A stretch of 64,000 bases of DNA from CAJGDV01 sp036667875 (GTDB lineage: Bacteria > Bacillota_I > Bacilli_A > RF39 > UBA660): assembly GCA_036667875.1 (NCBI GenBank), contig JAVWTD010000002.1, positions 1 to 64,000 of the forward strand, read 5' to 3'. The notes under the pieces were generated by a model. The model ran no database searches, was not told the DNA's origin, and saw only the letters and a program-made list of their open reading frames with translations. The number at the start of each line of letters is the position of its first letter. The first letter of the stretch is position 1. Below, one piece after another: positions 25,674 to 34,314 of the stretch. The position numbers were made by a program, and so were the translations under genes.

Positions 25674-25967
25674 GTGAAAAAAAAGAAAAGAAGATTTCGT
25701 TTTACAAGAGGAGAAAAGGTAATAGGACTTTGTTGTGCTTTTTTGTTTACCTTTGCTTTTTTTATAGAAGTTTTTTGCAAATCATTTGAAGGGAATTTAG
25801 GCATGAGTGTTGAAAAACTAAAATATCAAATTTCAATTCAAGAAAAAAAGAACGAAAGTTTGACAATGCAAGTAAATGAACTAACTTCTTATGATAAAAT
25901 AAAGGATATTGTAAAAGAAATGGGACTTTCATACAATAATGAAAATATTATTGTTATTGAAAATTGA
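25674..25967 (+). CDS. ftsL: FtsL-like cell division protein
   Basis: A 97-residue bitopic protein: basic N terminus (KKKKRRFRFTRGEK), one membrane helix (about residues 16-36), and an outer coiled coil with KYQISIQEKKNESLTMQVNE. Size, topology and position between rsmH and the division PBP identify it as FtsL-like, although sequence alone is weakly conserved. It starts at GTG, one base after the rsmH stop. FtsL links the divisome to the septal PBP encoded next. Confidence 0.82.
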   Translation: MKKKKRRFRFTRGEKVIGLCCAFLFTFAFFIEVFCKSFEGNLGMSVEKLKYQISIQEKKNESLTMQVNELTSYDKIKDIVKEMGLSYNNENIIVIEN

Positions 25968-25976
25968 GGTGTTTAG

Positions 25977-28118
25977 ATGAAAAATAAAAAAGAAGAGTGG
26001 AAAGCTTCAAAAATATTTCAAACAATTGTTTTTTTGTGTCTATTTTTTATTTTTCTTCAATTATCTTATATTTCACTTTCACCCGTTGTCTATGGTACTA
26101 ACATGGATGAGTTTGCCGCTACTAGAAATACATATAAAACAACTCTTTATGCTAAAAGAGGAACTATTTTTGATAAAGATAATAATGTTTTAGCTCTTAA
26201 CGTTTCATCATATACAGTAATAGCGTATCTATCTGAAACTAGAACGGGTCAAAACAAAGATCCACTTCATGTAGTGGATAAAGAAAAAACAGCAGAGCAA
26301 CTTTCACCAATTCTTAATATGTCAAAAGAATATATACTTGAACTACTTAATAAAGATGTTTATCAAGTAGAACTAGGTCCTGGTGGAAGAGCAATCACTG
26401 AATTAACAAAAGAAAAAATAGAAAAATTAAAACTTCCAGGAATATCTTTTAGTGAAACTTATAAAAGATATTATCCAAATGGAAACTTTGCATCGTATAT
26501 TTTAGGCTATGCTAAGCAATATGGAAAAGAAGGAAAAGAAACAAAAATTGTAGGAGAATTAGGAATAGAATCAAAATATGAAAAATTACTAACTGGGACA
26601 AACGGTTACTTAGAATATCAAAAAGATAGATACGGATACAAAATACCTGATACGAAAGAAAAAAGAATTGAAGCAGTAGATGGTTCAAATGTTAAACTAA
26701 CTATTGACTCTAATATTCAAAGATTTATTGAAAGTGCTATTACCAACTTAAAAGAATATACTCCAGAATGGGCAAATATTACTTTAATGGATGCAAAAAC
26801 GGGTGAAATTTTAGGGTCATCCTCAATACCTTCATTTGATCCAAATATAAGAGATATAACTAACTATCAAAGTCCTCTTGTAACTTATACTTTTGAACCT
26901 GGTAGTACAATGAAAACTTTTTCCTATATGTGTGCAATTGACTCTGATAAATATGACGGAAATAGAATAGTAAATACAGGAAGTTTAAAAATCGGAGATG
27001 ACACAGTAAGAGACTGGAATCGTACAGGATGGGGACCAATCACACTTGATAAAGGATTTGTATATTCATCAAATGTGGCTGCTAGTACCTTAGTAACAGA
27101 CATAATAAATAAAAGTGAATTAAGGGATTGTTATGAAAAGTATGGATTTGGTTCTACTACAAAAATAGAATTACCAAAAGAAGCAAGTGGCATACTAGGA
27201 TTTACTTATCCTATTGAAGTTGCAACAGCATCATTTGGTCAAGGTATAACGACAACTGTTCTACAACAACTTCAAGGGCTTACCATCATTGCTAATAATG
27301 GGAAAATGGTGAAACCTCACATCGTTAAAAACATCATAAACCCAAATACAAAAAAAACAATTTATGAAAGTTCAATTGAACAGTCCCCACAATTAGTAAA
27401 AACAAGTACAGTTAATAAAATGAAAGACCTACTTGATCAAGTAGTAAATGGAGATGATTGGAATAGAACAGGGCAAGGCTATCAACTCCCAGGATACAGT
27501 TTAATAGGTAAAACTGGTACAGCTCAAATATCATCTGGAAATGGATACCTTACTGGATATAATGATTATATACATTCTTTCTCAGGAATGTATCCAAAAG
27601 ATGATCCTAAAATTATTATTTATGCCGCTATAAAAAGACCATCAAATGCATCAGATTCAGGCATAGTAAAAGCAGTAAAAGAAATAATAATTAATACAAC
27701 AAAATATTTAAATTTATTTAATCATGTTGACAACAATTCAAATGTTATGGAATTTAAATTACCATCATATACTAATAAGAATATCACAACAGTAGAAGAA
27801 GACTTGAAAAGTAAAAATATTAATATAATAAAAATAGGAAATGGTAATAAAGTTGTATCGCAATATCCAAAAAGTAAAACAAAAATGTTATCTTATGATA
27901 AAGTAATATTAATAACAAATGGAGACTCTATAACGCTTCCATCACTTATTGGATGGTCAAAAAAAGAACTACAAAGTTTAATGAAACTTTTAAAAATAAA
28001 CTATATTATTGAAGGAACAGGATTTGTTGTAACAGAATCTATTCCTCCTGGAACAATCATAACAAAAGACATGGTTTTAGAATTTAACCTTGCAAATAGA
28101 TACGAAAGCACAAGTTAG
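25977..28118 (+). CDS. Class B penicillin-binding protein with PASTA domains (FtsI/SpoVD type)
   Basis: A 713-residue transpeptidase. N-terminal membrane segment (residues 11-33), PBP dimerisation domain (RGTIFDKDNNVLALNVSSYT), transpeptidase domain with EPGSTMK (catalytic Ser), SSN (VYSSNVA) and KTGTAQ, and two C-terminal PASTA modules (about 580-710). It crosslinks septal or cortex peptidoglycan. The position after ftsL makes it the division PBP2B homologue; in spore formers the similar SpoVD is also encoded here. No mraY-murD-ftsW genes follow, so the cluster is cut short. Confidence 0.93.
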   Translation: MKNKKEEWKASKIFQTIVFLCLFFIFLQLSYISLSPVVYGTNMDEFAATRNTYKTTLYAKRGTIFDKDNNVLALNVSSYTVIAYLSETRTGQNKDPLHVVDKEKTAEQLSPILNMSKEYILELLNKDVYQVELGPGGRAITELTKEKIEKLKLPGISFSETYKRYYPNGNFASYILGYAKQYGKEGKETKIVGELGIESKYEKLLTGTNGYLEYQKDRYGYKIPDTKEKRIEAVDGSNVKLTIDSNIQRFIESAITNLKEYTPEWANITLMDAKTGEILGSSSIPSFDPNIRDITNYQSPLVTYTFEPGSTMKTFSYMCAIDSDKYDGNRIVNTGSLKIGDDTVRDWNRTGWGPITLDKGFVYSSNVAASTLVTDIINKSELRDCYEKYGFGSTTKIELPKEASGILGFTYPIEVATASFGQGITTTVLQQLQGLTIIANNGKMVKPHIVKNIINPNTKKTIYESSIEQSPQLVKTSTVNKMKDLLDQVVNGDDWNRTGQGYQLPGYSLIGKTGTAQISSGNGYLTGYNDYIHSFSGMYPKDDPKIIIYAAIKRPSNASDSGIVKAVKEIIINTTKYLNLFNHVDNNSNVMEFKLPSYTNKNITTVEEDLKSKNINIIKIGNGNKVVSQYPKSKTKMLSYDKVILITNGDSITLPSLIGWSKKELQSLMKLLKINYIIEGTGFVVTESIPPGTIITKDMVLEFNLANRYESTS

Positions 28119-28128
28119 TGCTTTTTTT
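28105..28128 (+). terminator. Terminator overlapping the PBP stop
   Basis: AAAGCAC pairs with GTGCTTT across AAGTTA, followed by T's. The TAG stop spans loop and 3' arm. Confidence 0.88.
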
Positions 28129-28259
28129 GTATATAAAATGTAAACCTAAACTTTACGTCAACTTATAATACGTAAATCCTTATTTTATAAGACTTAAAGA
28201 AACATATTGACAAAAAATATTTCCCATATAATAATATAACTCATGAAAGTTGGTACAAG

Positions 28260-28502
28260 ATGAAAAGAAAAATATTTGATTCCATTTATTGGATATTATT
28301 AATAACAATTACATTAATATGGACTATAGACTACTTTAATGTAGCATTTAAAAAAGAACCCATGTTTTGTGTAACAGAAGAAATTAAAACATATAAGGAT
28401 GGTTATATTAAAACATGCAATGGTTTAGGATATAAGATTAAAAAATACAATAGAGAAAGTCTAACAAAAGGATATACTTATGGCTTTATAGGAGATAAAT
28501 AA
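28260..28502 (+). CDS. Small uncharacterised membrane-anchored protein
   Basis: An 80-residue protein with one N-terminal membrane helix (about residues 8-26) and a short outer part with two Cys (FCVTEE, KTCNGLG). No family recognised. A TTGACA at about 28208-28213 gives a likely promoter, although the -10 choice is not clear. Its stop shares a base with the following Ig-like gene (TAATG), so the two are coupled, and it may be an accessory of that surface protein. Confidence 0.65.
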   Translation: MKRKIFDSIYWILLITITLIWTIDYFNVAFKKEPMFCVTEEIKTYKDGYIKTCNGLGYKIKKYNRESLTKGYTYGFIGDK

Positions 28503-29857
28503 TGAAAAATAAAATGATAGGATTACTTTTCTTTTTAGTACTAGCAGGATCATTTCTAACAGTATTTAATAGAAGTGTAGAAATAAAAAAAATTGAACCA
28601 AAAGAAATAATTAAATCAACACTTTTTATAAATATTGAAAATGATATAGAAATAATAGAAAATGAAGAAGCAAATTTACTTGATGGAATAACTTCATCAA
28701 AGGACAGCATAATAACAATTAGTATATCATCTACAAAAAATCTAAAAGTAGGTACACACTTTATTATTTATACTGCCAAAAACAAAAAAGGTGAAACCAA
28801 AACAGCTAAAAGAAAAATTACAGTTAAAGAAAAAATAATCGAACTAGCCCTAGCAAATGAAAACTATCCACCAAACATAATTCTAAAAAACAATGTCTTT
28901 GAAGCAGGTATAAATACTAAAATACCTTATTTTTATGCTGATGCTTATGACTCATTTGATGGATACGTAACAGTTTATGTTCATAACAATATTAATATAA
29001 ATAAAGCAGGTTTGTATGATGTCGTATTTGAAGCTTTCGATAAAGAAGGCTTAAGTTCAAAAGTTGTAGAAAAATTTAGAGTAGTTGATAACATTGCACC
29101 TACTATAACAACATTTACAAATACAAGTAATGGAACTTGGACAAACCAAGAAGTTAATATAGAAATCGATGCTACTGATTATGAAACTGGACTTAATAAA
29201 ATAGAATATAGTTTTGATAATATAAACTGGACTAAAATTAAATCTAAAAAACTAACATTTAAAGAAGAACAAAATACTAAAGTTTATGTAAGAGCAATTG
29301 ATAATGCCCTTAATATTTCAAGTGTTTTAGAAACTAATGTACAAATAGACAAAACAGCACCAGAATCATTAGACAAAAGCGATATTTATATAGAGATGAC
29401 AAAAGAGCAAGAGATAGTAACCCTAGATACTAAAGCAACTGATAACTTAAGTGGAATAGAAAAAACAGTTCCAAAATGCACTATAGATTCCACTACTGAA
29501 GGTCTTACAATATGCGAAATAGATATTTATGATTACGCAGGCAACATAACAAAAATTACTAAAAATATTTATGTAAAAGATACAAAAGCACCAACTATAA
29601 CATCAACAAACATTATTATTTATAAAGAAAAATTCACCAATCTACTAGACACACTTATAATAGATGAAAACTCTAAAGACCCAGTTACCGTTAACATTTT
29701 AAATAGCAATTTCATAAATGAAGTAGGGAAATATCAAGTTACATTTGAAATTATTGACGCAAAAGGAAATACAAGTACAACTGTTGTAAATTATGAAGTT
29801 AAAGAAGAATTAACCATACCACCAGTAGAAGAAACACTATCAACTTTACAGCCATAA
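28502..29857 (+). CDS. Membrane-anchored protein with Ig-like/DUF5011-type repeats
   Basis: A 451-residue surface protein. An N-terminal membrane anchor (about residues 5-22) is followed by three or four beta-sandwich modules: a DUF5011/HYR-like unit (GLYDVVFEAFDKEGLSS), a unit with IDATDYETGLNKIEYSFDN and VDKTAPE-type junctions, and a last one ending GKYQVTFEIIDAKGNTST. Such modules act as spacers or adhesion domains in Gram-positive bacteria. There is no LPXTG sorting signal, so anchoring is by the N-terminal helix. The 1181-residue protein at 39 kb carries similar modules. Confidence 0.8.
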   Translation: MKNKMIGLLFFLVLAGSFLTVFNRSVEIKKIEPKEIIKSTLFINIENDIEIIENEEANLLDGITSSKDSIITISISSTKNLKVGTHFIIYTAKNKKGETKTAKRKITVKEKIIELALANENYPPNIILKNNVFEAGINTKIPYFYADAYDSFDGYVTVYVHNNININKAGLYDVVFEAFDKEGLSSKVVEKFRVVDNIAPTITTFTNTSNGTWTNQEVNIEIDATDYETGLNKIEYSFDNINWTKIKSKKLTFKEEQNTKVYVRAIDNALNISSVLETNVQIDKTAPESLDKSDIYIEMTKEQEIVTLDTKATDNLSGIEKTVPKCTIDSTTEGLTICEIDIYDYAGNITKITKNIYVKDTKAPTITSTNIIIYKEKFTNLLDTLIIDENSKDPVTVNILNSNFINEVGKYQVTFEIIDAKGNTSTTVVNYEVKEELTIPPVEETLSTLQP

Positions 29858-29921
29858 ACTAAAAAAATTTTTAATTTCTTATTTTGTATGTTAAAATAGT
29901 ATATAGAATAGAGGGATTAAG

Positions 29922-31190
29922 ATGGAACAAAAAATAGAATATCAAACCATATTAGATGAGGCAATCAAAGAGATTGATTCTAAAGTAGGAGACTATGAAG
30001 AAGCAAGAAATAAACTGATTATTCTCCTAGAACAAATAAATCCTATCATTGACCCAAAAACAACCATATTCTCTTTTGATAATATTATAGATTATACATT
30101 ATTTAATAATCGTTTTAATAGTGACAAAAAATATATCATAAGTGAATACCCACTCTTTAAATTTTACTACTATATAGCCCTTACTTATCTTCAAGAAAAA
30201 GACAATGAAGAAACAAAGAACTATCTTAAAAAAGCAATAAGATCTAATCCATTTGATACTGTTAGTTATATTCAATTAGCAGATACTTATAAAACAGAAA
30301 ACGAATTAAATTCTATGCTTAAAACAATTATAGAAATGTATAAATATATCTATACAGCAACAGACATGAAAGACTTTTATATCACACTCGGTGACTATTA
30401 CTTTTTAACAAAAAACTTCGAATTAGCAAATGTTTTATATTCTTATGGAGATGTCTTTTTAAAAACCGATTATGTAGAAAAGATGTTAACAATAATAGGA
30501 ATGGAATTAAAAAGACCATTAATATTTAACACTAAAAATGATTGCATAAAAGTCTTAGAAGATTCCAAAATAAAAACTACACCACCTTTAGAAAATATAA
30601 TAGAATTAAAAAAAATGTACGAAATATCTAAAACTATACCAGAAGACTATAAATTCAGATCTAACCTAAAAAAAATCATATATGAATTAACATTTGATGA
30701 AGCATATGAAGATACAATGACTATTAAAAATACACAATTAGAATTTACTTTTAGAATCCCTGCATCATGGAATCAGATTAACCGAACCGACTATAATAAA
30801 TCAACAACAGGAGATTACACACTTTATGTAATCGAAGCAGAAAAAAACAATGTTATTAATATGAATATTTTAAAGAACCATGACCGCAAAGACTTAATTG
30901 AAGAATACAAATTATATAAAGATTATACACTAAGTAAAGATTATATTATAGAATATGAACAAGGAATAAGAACTAAAAATTTAGATTATATTCTAATGAT
31001 AATAAGTAAAAAACTATTAAATGAAATGATTACAATCATACACACTATTTTTATAATAAAAGACAAAGTTATTGATATAACTATACCTACTAAAGGCAAC
31101 TATAATAACGAAAATATAAAAGAATTACAAAATGATTTAAACCTACAAAGAATTACTAAAATTATTGAAAGTATAGAAATAGTTAATTAA
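29922..31190 (+). CDS. TPR-repeat protein, uncharacterised
   Basis: A 422-residue cytoplasmic protein. The first half has TPR-like helix pairs (YYIALTYLQEKDNEETKNYL, SYIQLADTYKTENELNSML, FYITLGDYYFLTKNFELANV). The C-terminal 150 residues form a separate alpha/beta domain (FTFRIPASWNQINRTDY...LYVIEAEKNNVINM) that I cannot assign. It is monocistronic by its upstream -10-like box and AGAGGGATTAAG site. Likely a scaffold for protein interaction (inference). Confidence 0.7.
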   Translation: MEQKIEYQTILDEAIKEIDSKVGDYEEARNKLIILLEQINPIIDPKTTIFSFDNIIDYTLFNNRFNSDKKYIISEYPLFKFYYYIALTYLQEKDNEETKNYLKKAIRSNPFDTVSYIQLADTYKTENELNSMLKTIIEMYKYIYTATDMKDFYITLGDYYFLTKNFELANVLYSYGDVFLKTDYVEKMLTIIGMELKRPLIFNTKNDCIKVLEDSKIKTTPPLENIIELKKMYEISKTIPEDYKFRSNLKKIIYELTFDEAYEDTMTIKNTQLEFTFRIPASWNQINRTDYNKSTTGDYTLYVIEAEKNNVINMNILKNHDRKDLIEEYKLYKDYTLSKDYIIEYEQGIRTKNLDYILMIISKKLLNEMITIIHTIFIIKDKVIDITIPTKGNYNNENIKELQNDLNLQRITKIIESIEIVN

Positions 31191-31280
31191 ACTGTGCTAT
31201 ACTTAAAGTGGGATTAATAATAATCAGTCCCATTAAAAATTACACACTATGGAAAGAAACAAATATATAAGAGGATAAAT

Positions 31281-31676
31281 ATGGAAAAAGTTAAAAAAAA
31301 TTTAGAAACAATAATTTTATTAATGATTATATTTCTAATGTTTGTAGTATTAGTAATCTTTTATGAAAATAAAATAAAAACTACTGAAACAAAAACATTT
31401 TACAATAATAAAAATGAATACCTAACAGTAGAAGTAAAATTTGTAGAACAAATAAAAGAAGATTTAGTATCAGTAAAAGGAAACTATCTTAACTACGTAT
31501 CACTCGATCCATCAATAATAAAGAAATTAAAAAACAACAAAACTTATCAATTTAAATTTAAAACAAACAATAAAAAAGTAGAAAAAGGGAATTTAACAAA
31601 ACTATTTCAAACTTATGAAATAATAGAAATAAATATCGGTGTTAAATATGCAGAAGTTAACCAAATTATTGATTAA
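31281..31676 (+). CDS. Small membrane-anchored protein of unknown function
   Basis: A 131-residue protein with one N-terminal membrane helix (about residues 10-28) and a beta-rich, Lys-rich outer part. No motif recognised. Ribosome site AGAGGATAA. Its 3' end overlaps the GtrA-like gene by 29 bases in a different frame, so the two are coupled and may work together, perhaps in cell-wall sugar modification (inference). Confidence 0.65.
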   Translation: MEKVKKNLETIILLMIIFLMFVVLVIFYENKIKTTETKTFYNNKNEYLTVEVKFVEQIKEDLVSVKGNYLNYVSLDPSIIKKLKNNKTYQFKFKTNNKKVEKGNLTKLFQTYEIIEINIGVKYAEVNQIID

Positions 31677-32085
31677 AAATAAAGAAGAAATAGTAAACTA
31701 CATTATTGTAGGTGGTCTTACAACTCTAATAAGTCTAATATCTTATTACTTATTTAGTACAATACTACTTAATGATACCGCTATTAATATGGAAATATCT
31801 AATGTACTATCGTGGATAATATCAGTATCATTTGCTTATGCTGCAAACCGAAAATATGTTTTTAAAAGCAAGACTTTAGGAAAAAAGAAACACTTTGAAA
31901 TAATCAATTTTCTATCTTCAAGGATTTTTTCTTTACTAATAGAAATGATTTTAATGTATTTAATGGTAATATTACTATCTATTAATAATATGGTTTCAAA
32001 AGTAATAGTTCAGGTAATAGTAATAGTATTAAATTTTATATTAAGTAAATTAATAGTATTTAAAAAGACAATAAAGAATTACTAA
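31648..32085 (+). CDS. GtrA-like membrane protein
   Basis: A 145-residue GtrA-family protein with four membrane helices: IVNYIIVGGLTTLISLISYY, NVLSWIISVSFAYAANRKYVF (the conserved NRKYVF), and two more. GtrA proteins help move lipid-linked sugars for teichoic acid or polysaccharide decoration. I prefer the ATG at 31648 because GGTG lies 8 bases before it; the GTG at 31639 is the alternative. No glycosyltransferase partner is adjacent. Confidence 0.88.
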   Translation: MQKLTKLLIKNKEEIVNYIIVGGLTTLISLISYYLFSTILLNDTAINMEISNVLSWIISVSFAYAANRKYVFKSKTLGKKKHFEIINFLSSRIFSLLIEMILMYLMVILLSINNMVSKVIVQVIVIVLNFILSKLIVFKKTIKNY

Positions 32086-32104
32086 TTAATAGCAGTTCTT
32101 TTTT
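32074..32104 (+). terminator. Rho-independent terminator
   Basis: AAGAATTACT pairs with AGCAGTTCTT (one mismatch, one G-U) over a 7-base loop and is followed by T's. The gtrA-like stop codon lies within it. Confidence 0.75.
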
Positions 32105-32221
32105 ACTATTCGCATAAATCTCAATTAAATGCTTGCTTTTTTCTTTTTTTTCCGTTTTTTTCTTGTCTAATAACAAAAATCGTAGTATAATATCTTTTAG
32201 TTGAGAAGGGAGGGATATTGA

Positions 32222-32416
32222 ATGACTAAAGTAATAGTACGTAATGGAAATGTTGATGGTGCACTAAGAACCGTAAAACAAAGAAATGCTAAAGATGGCC
32301 TCCTAAAAGCTGTTCGCGAAAGACAAGAAGGATACATGAAACCGGGAGTTAAAAAGAGAAAAGAAAAGAAAGAAGCTATCAGAAACGCAAAGAAAAATGC
32401 GAGAAAATCATTTTAA
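32222..32416 (+). CDS. rpsU: 30S ribosomal protein bS21
   Basis: A 64-residue bS21: TKVIVRNGNVDGALRTVKQR then GYMKPGVKKRKEKKEAIRNA with the basic C-terminal helix. Slightly longer than the 57 residues of Bacillus. It is followed by a yqeY gene as in Bacillus (rpsU-yqeY), with a hairpin in between. Ribosome site AGGGAGGG. Confidence 0.95.
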   Translation: MTKVIVRNGNVDGALRTVKQRNAKDGLLKAVRERQEGYMKPGVKKRKEKKEAIRNAKKNARKSF

Positions 32417-32438
32417 GAGCGTATGCTCTTTTTATTTT
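32415..32438 (+). terminator. Hairpin terminator or attenuator between rpsU and yqeY
   Basis: AAGAGC pairs with GCTCTT over GTAT and is followed by TTTATTTT. Because yqeY starts only 16 bases further on without a visible promoter, this probably lowers rather than ends transcription. Confidence 0.75.
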
Positions 32439-32453
32439 AAAGGAGATAAGAAA

Positions 32454-32894
32454 ATGAGACAAACTATATTAGACGCAATAATAACATCAATGAAAGCTAA
32501 AGATAAAGAAACACTATCAGTATTAAGAATGGTTAAAGGTTCAATGCAACTTGAAGAAATAAACCTTAAAAGAGAACTTAATGATATTGAAATGACTTTA
32601 ATTTTATCAAAACAAATAAAATCAAGAAAAGATTCAATCGTTGAATTTAAAAAAGGAAACCGCAATGACTTAGTTGAACAAGTAGAAAAAGAAATAGTTA
32701 TTTTAGAAAAATATATGCCAGCACAAATGAGTGAAGAAGAAATAATTAAAAATGTAGAATTACTATTTAAAGAAGTTAATCCAACAGGACCTCAAGATAT
32801 GGGGAAACTAATGGGTAAAGCATCACCTTTATTTAAAGGAAAAGCAGACATGGGTCTAGTAAATAGAATAATAAAAGAAAGACTTTCAAAATAG
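32454..32894 (+). CDS. yqeY: GatB/YqeY domain-containing protein
   Basis: A 146-residue YqeY protein of standard length: ILDAIITSMKAKDKETLSVL, AKQEE-like VEKEIVILEKYMPAQMSEEE, GPQDMGKLMGKASPLFKGKA. The domain also forms the tail of the GatB amidotransferase subunit, where it contacts tRNA; the free protein's role is unknown. I use ATG 32454 because AAAGGAGAT lies 8 bases before it. Usual neighbour of rpsU. Confidence 0.93.
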   Translation: MRQTILDAIITSMKAKDKETLSVLRMVKGSMQLEEINLKRELNDIEMTLILSKQIKSRKDSIVEFKKGNRNDLVEQVEKEIVILEKYMPAQMSEEEIIKNVELLFKEVNPTGPQDMGKLMGKASPLFKGKADMGLVNRIIKERLSK

Positions 32895-33005
32895 TTTTTC
32901 TTTTCTTTTTATTTAAAGATTGTACGATTAAATGCAACTACAGTAAAATTTAGGACTCTGTTTACTAATTCCTTCGAGTTTTTTTGTTAAAATTAACCTA
33001 AACTA

Positions 33006-33033
33006 TTGTAAAACAACAAAACTATGTTATAAT
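33006..33033 (+). promoter_or_regulatory. Promoter of rpsB
   Basis: TTGTAA (33006-33011), 16-base spacer, TATAAT (33028-33033). The transcript should begin near 33040, giving a leader of about 105 bases before rpsB. Confidence 0.75.
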
Positions 33034-33037
33034 ATTA

Positions 33038-33114
33038 TTGGCTTTTTTAATACACACGAATATGGATTTTCAAGCCTAGTGCCAAAATTGGTGGTTTGAA
33101 CATAGAAATATTCG
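33038..33114 (+). ncRNA. Structured leader of rpsB, candidate S2 autoregulatory RNA
   Basis: CGAATAT (33057-33063) pairs with ATATTCG (33108-33114). Inside it TTCAAGCC (33069-33076) pairs with GGTTTGAA (33093-33100, one G-U) and CCA with TGG close the apex. The upstream TTGGCTT (33038-33044) can instead pair with AAGCC or GCCAA of the inner arm, so two exclusive folds are possible. The outer helix ends next to an extra GGAGG. This suggests translational feedback by S2, as for other ribosomal leaders; I do not match it to a named family. Confidence 0.6.
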
Positions 33115-33143
33115 GAGGATAAAAAACAAAAGGAGGAAGAAAA

Positions 33144-34259
33144 ATGTCAGTTGTTTCAATGAATTACTTATTAGAAGCAGGTGTTCACTTTGGTCATCAA
33201 ACCAAAAGATGGAACCCAAAAATGAAAGAATATATCTTTACATCAAGAGATGATATTTATATTATCGATTTACAAAAAACTGCTAAAAAAATTGAAGAAG
33301 CTTATACAGCTTTAAATAAAATAGCAGCTAATGGAGGTAAAGTACTATTCGTAGGAACTAAAAAACAAGCAATAGAAGCTACAAAAGAAGAAGCTACTAG
33401 ATCAAACTCTTATTACATTACTGAAAGATGGTTAGGGGGAACTTTAACTAACTTTAGAACAATTAGAAAAAGAGTAAAACGTCTTGAAGAAATCGAAAAA
33501 ATGGAAAAAGATGGTACATTTGATGTACTACCTAAAAAAGAAGTTATTGGATTAAGAAAAGAATATGAAAAACTTAATATTTTATTAAATGGTATTCGTG
33601 GAATGTACAAATTACCAGAAGCAATGATTATCGTTGACCCTACAAAAGAAGACATCGCAATCAAAGAAGCTCGTAAATTAAATATTCCAGTATTCGGAAT
33701 TGTAGATACTAACTGTGATCCTGATATGGTAGATTATGTAATCCCTGGTAACGATGATGCTATTAGAGCTGTTAAATTAATTTTAGGAGTTTTATCAAAC
33801 GCAATCGTTGAAGCTAATGGAGGACAATTAATAAACTTCGTTTCAAACGATGATAAACAACCATCAGATATCATGCAAAAAGCATTAGAAACAGTTAAAC
33901 CAAAACAAGAAAGAAGAAAACCATTCAATAACGACAGAAATGACAGAAGAGATAACAACAATAGACCATTTAGAAGATTTAATAATGACAATAGAAATTT
34001 TGATAATAGAGGACCTAGAAGAGAATTCGTAAAAAGAGAAGAAACAGTAGAAACAGTAAAACCTGTAGTAGAAACAGTAAAACCTATAGTAGAAACTGTA
34101 AAACCAGTAGTAGAAGTTAAGCCTGAACCAAAAAAAGCCGAAGTTAAATTTGATTTAACAGAAAAAACAGTTGCAGAACTTCGTGATTTAGCAAAAGCTA
34201 AAGATATTAAAGGTTATTCAACAATGAAAAAAGCAGAATTATTAGATGCTTTAAAATAA
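33144..34259 (+). CDS. rpsB: 30S ribosomal protein uS2 with C-terminal Rho_N-like extension
   Basis: A 371-residue S2; the normal core (MNYLLEAGVHFGHQTKRWNP to AIVEANGGQLINF) ends near residue 235. About 135 extra residues follow: an Arg/Asn/Asp-rich disordered stretch (RKPFNNDRNDRRDNNNRPF), three repeats of VETVKP(V/I)V, and a final module LTEKTVAELRDLAKAKDIKG plus YSTMKKAELLDALK. That module matches the Rho N-terminal/SAP-like fold, which binds nucleic acid. Followed by tsf as usual, with a hairpin between. The extension is much longer than in Bacillus (about 246 residues in total). Confidence 0.95.
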   Translation: MSVVSMNYLLEAGVHFGHQTKRWNPKMKEYIFTSRDDIYIIDLQKTAKKIEEAYTALNKIAANGGKVLFVGTKKQAIEATKEEATRSNSYYITERWLGGTLTNFRTIRKRVKRLEEIEKMEKDGTFDVLPKKEVIGLRKEYEKLNILLNGIRGMYKLPEAMIIVDPTKEDIAIKEARKLNIPVFGIVDTNCDPDMVDYVIPGNDDAIRAVKLILGVLSNAIVEANGGQLINFVSNDDKQPSDIMQKALETVKPKQERRKPFNNDRNDRRDNNNRPFRRFNNDNRNFDNRGPRREFVKREETVETVKPVVETVKPIVETVKPVVEVKPEPKKAEVKFDLTEKTVAELRDLAKAKDIKGYSTMKKAELLDALK

Positions 34260-34267
34260 ATATAATT

Positions 34268-34297
34268 AAGATGATTTAAACAATCATCTTTAATTTT
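34268..34297 (+). terminator. Hairpin between rpsB and tsf
   Basis: AAGATGATT pairs with AATCATCTT over TAAAC, then TAATTTT. The T run is broken, so it probably attenuates rather than stops transcription into tsf. Confidence 0.65.
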
Positions 34298-34314
34298 AAG
34301 AGAGGAAATTAATT

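Noticed and set aside
34040..34130. DNA tandem repeat in rpsB as a separate repeat element
   Set aside because: The repeat encodes VETVKP units in frame in the S2 extension and is best described as part of the protein.
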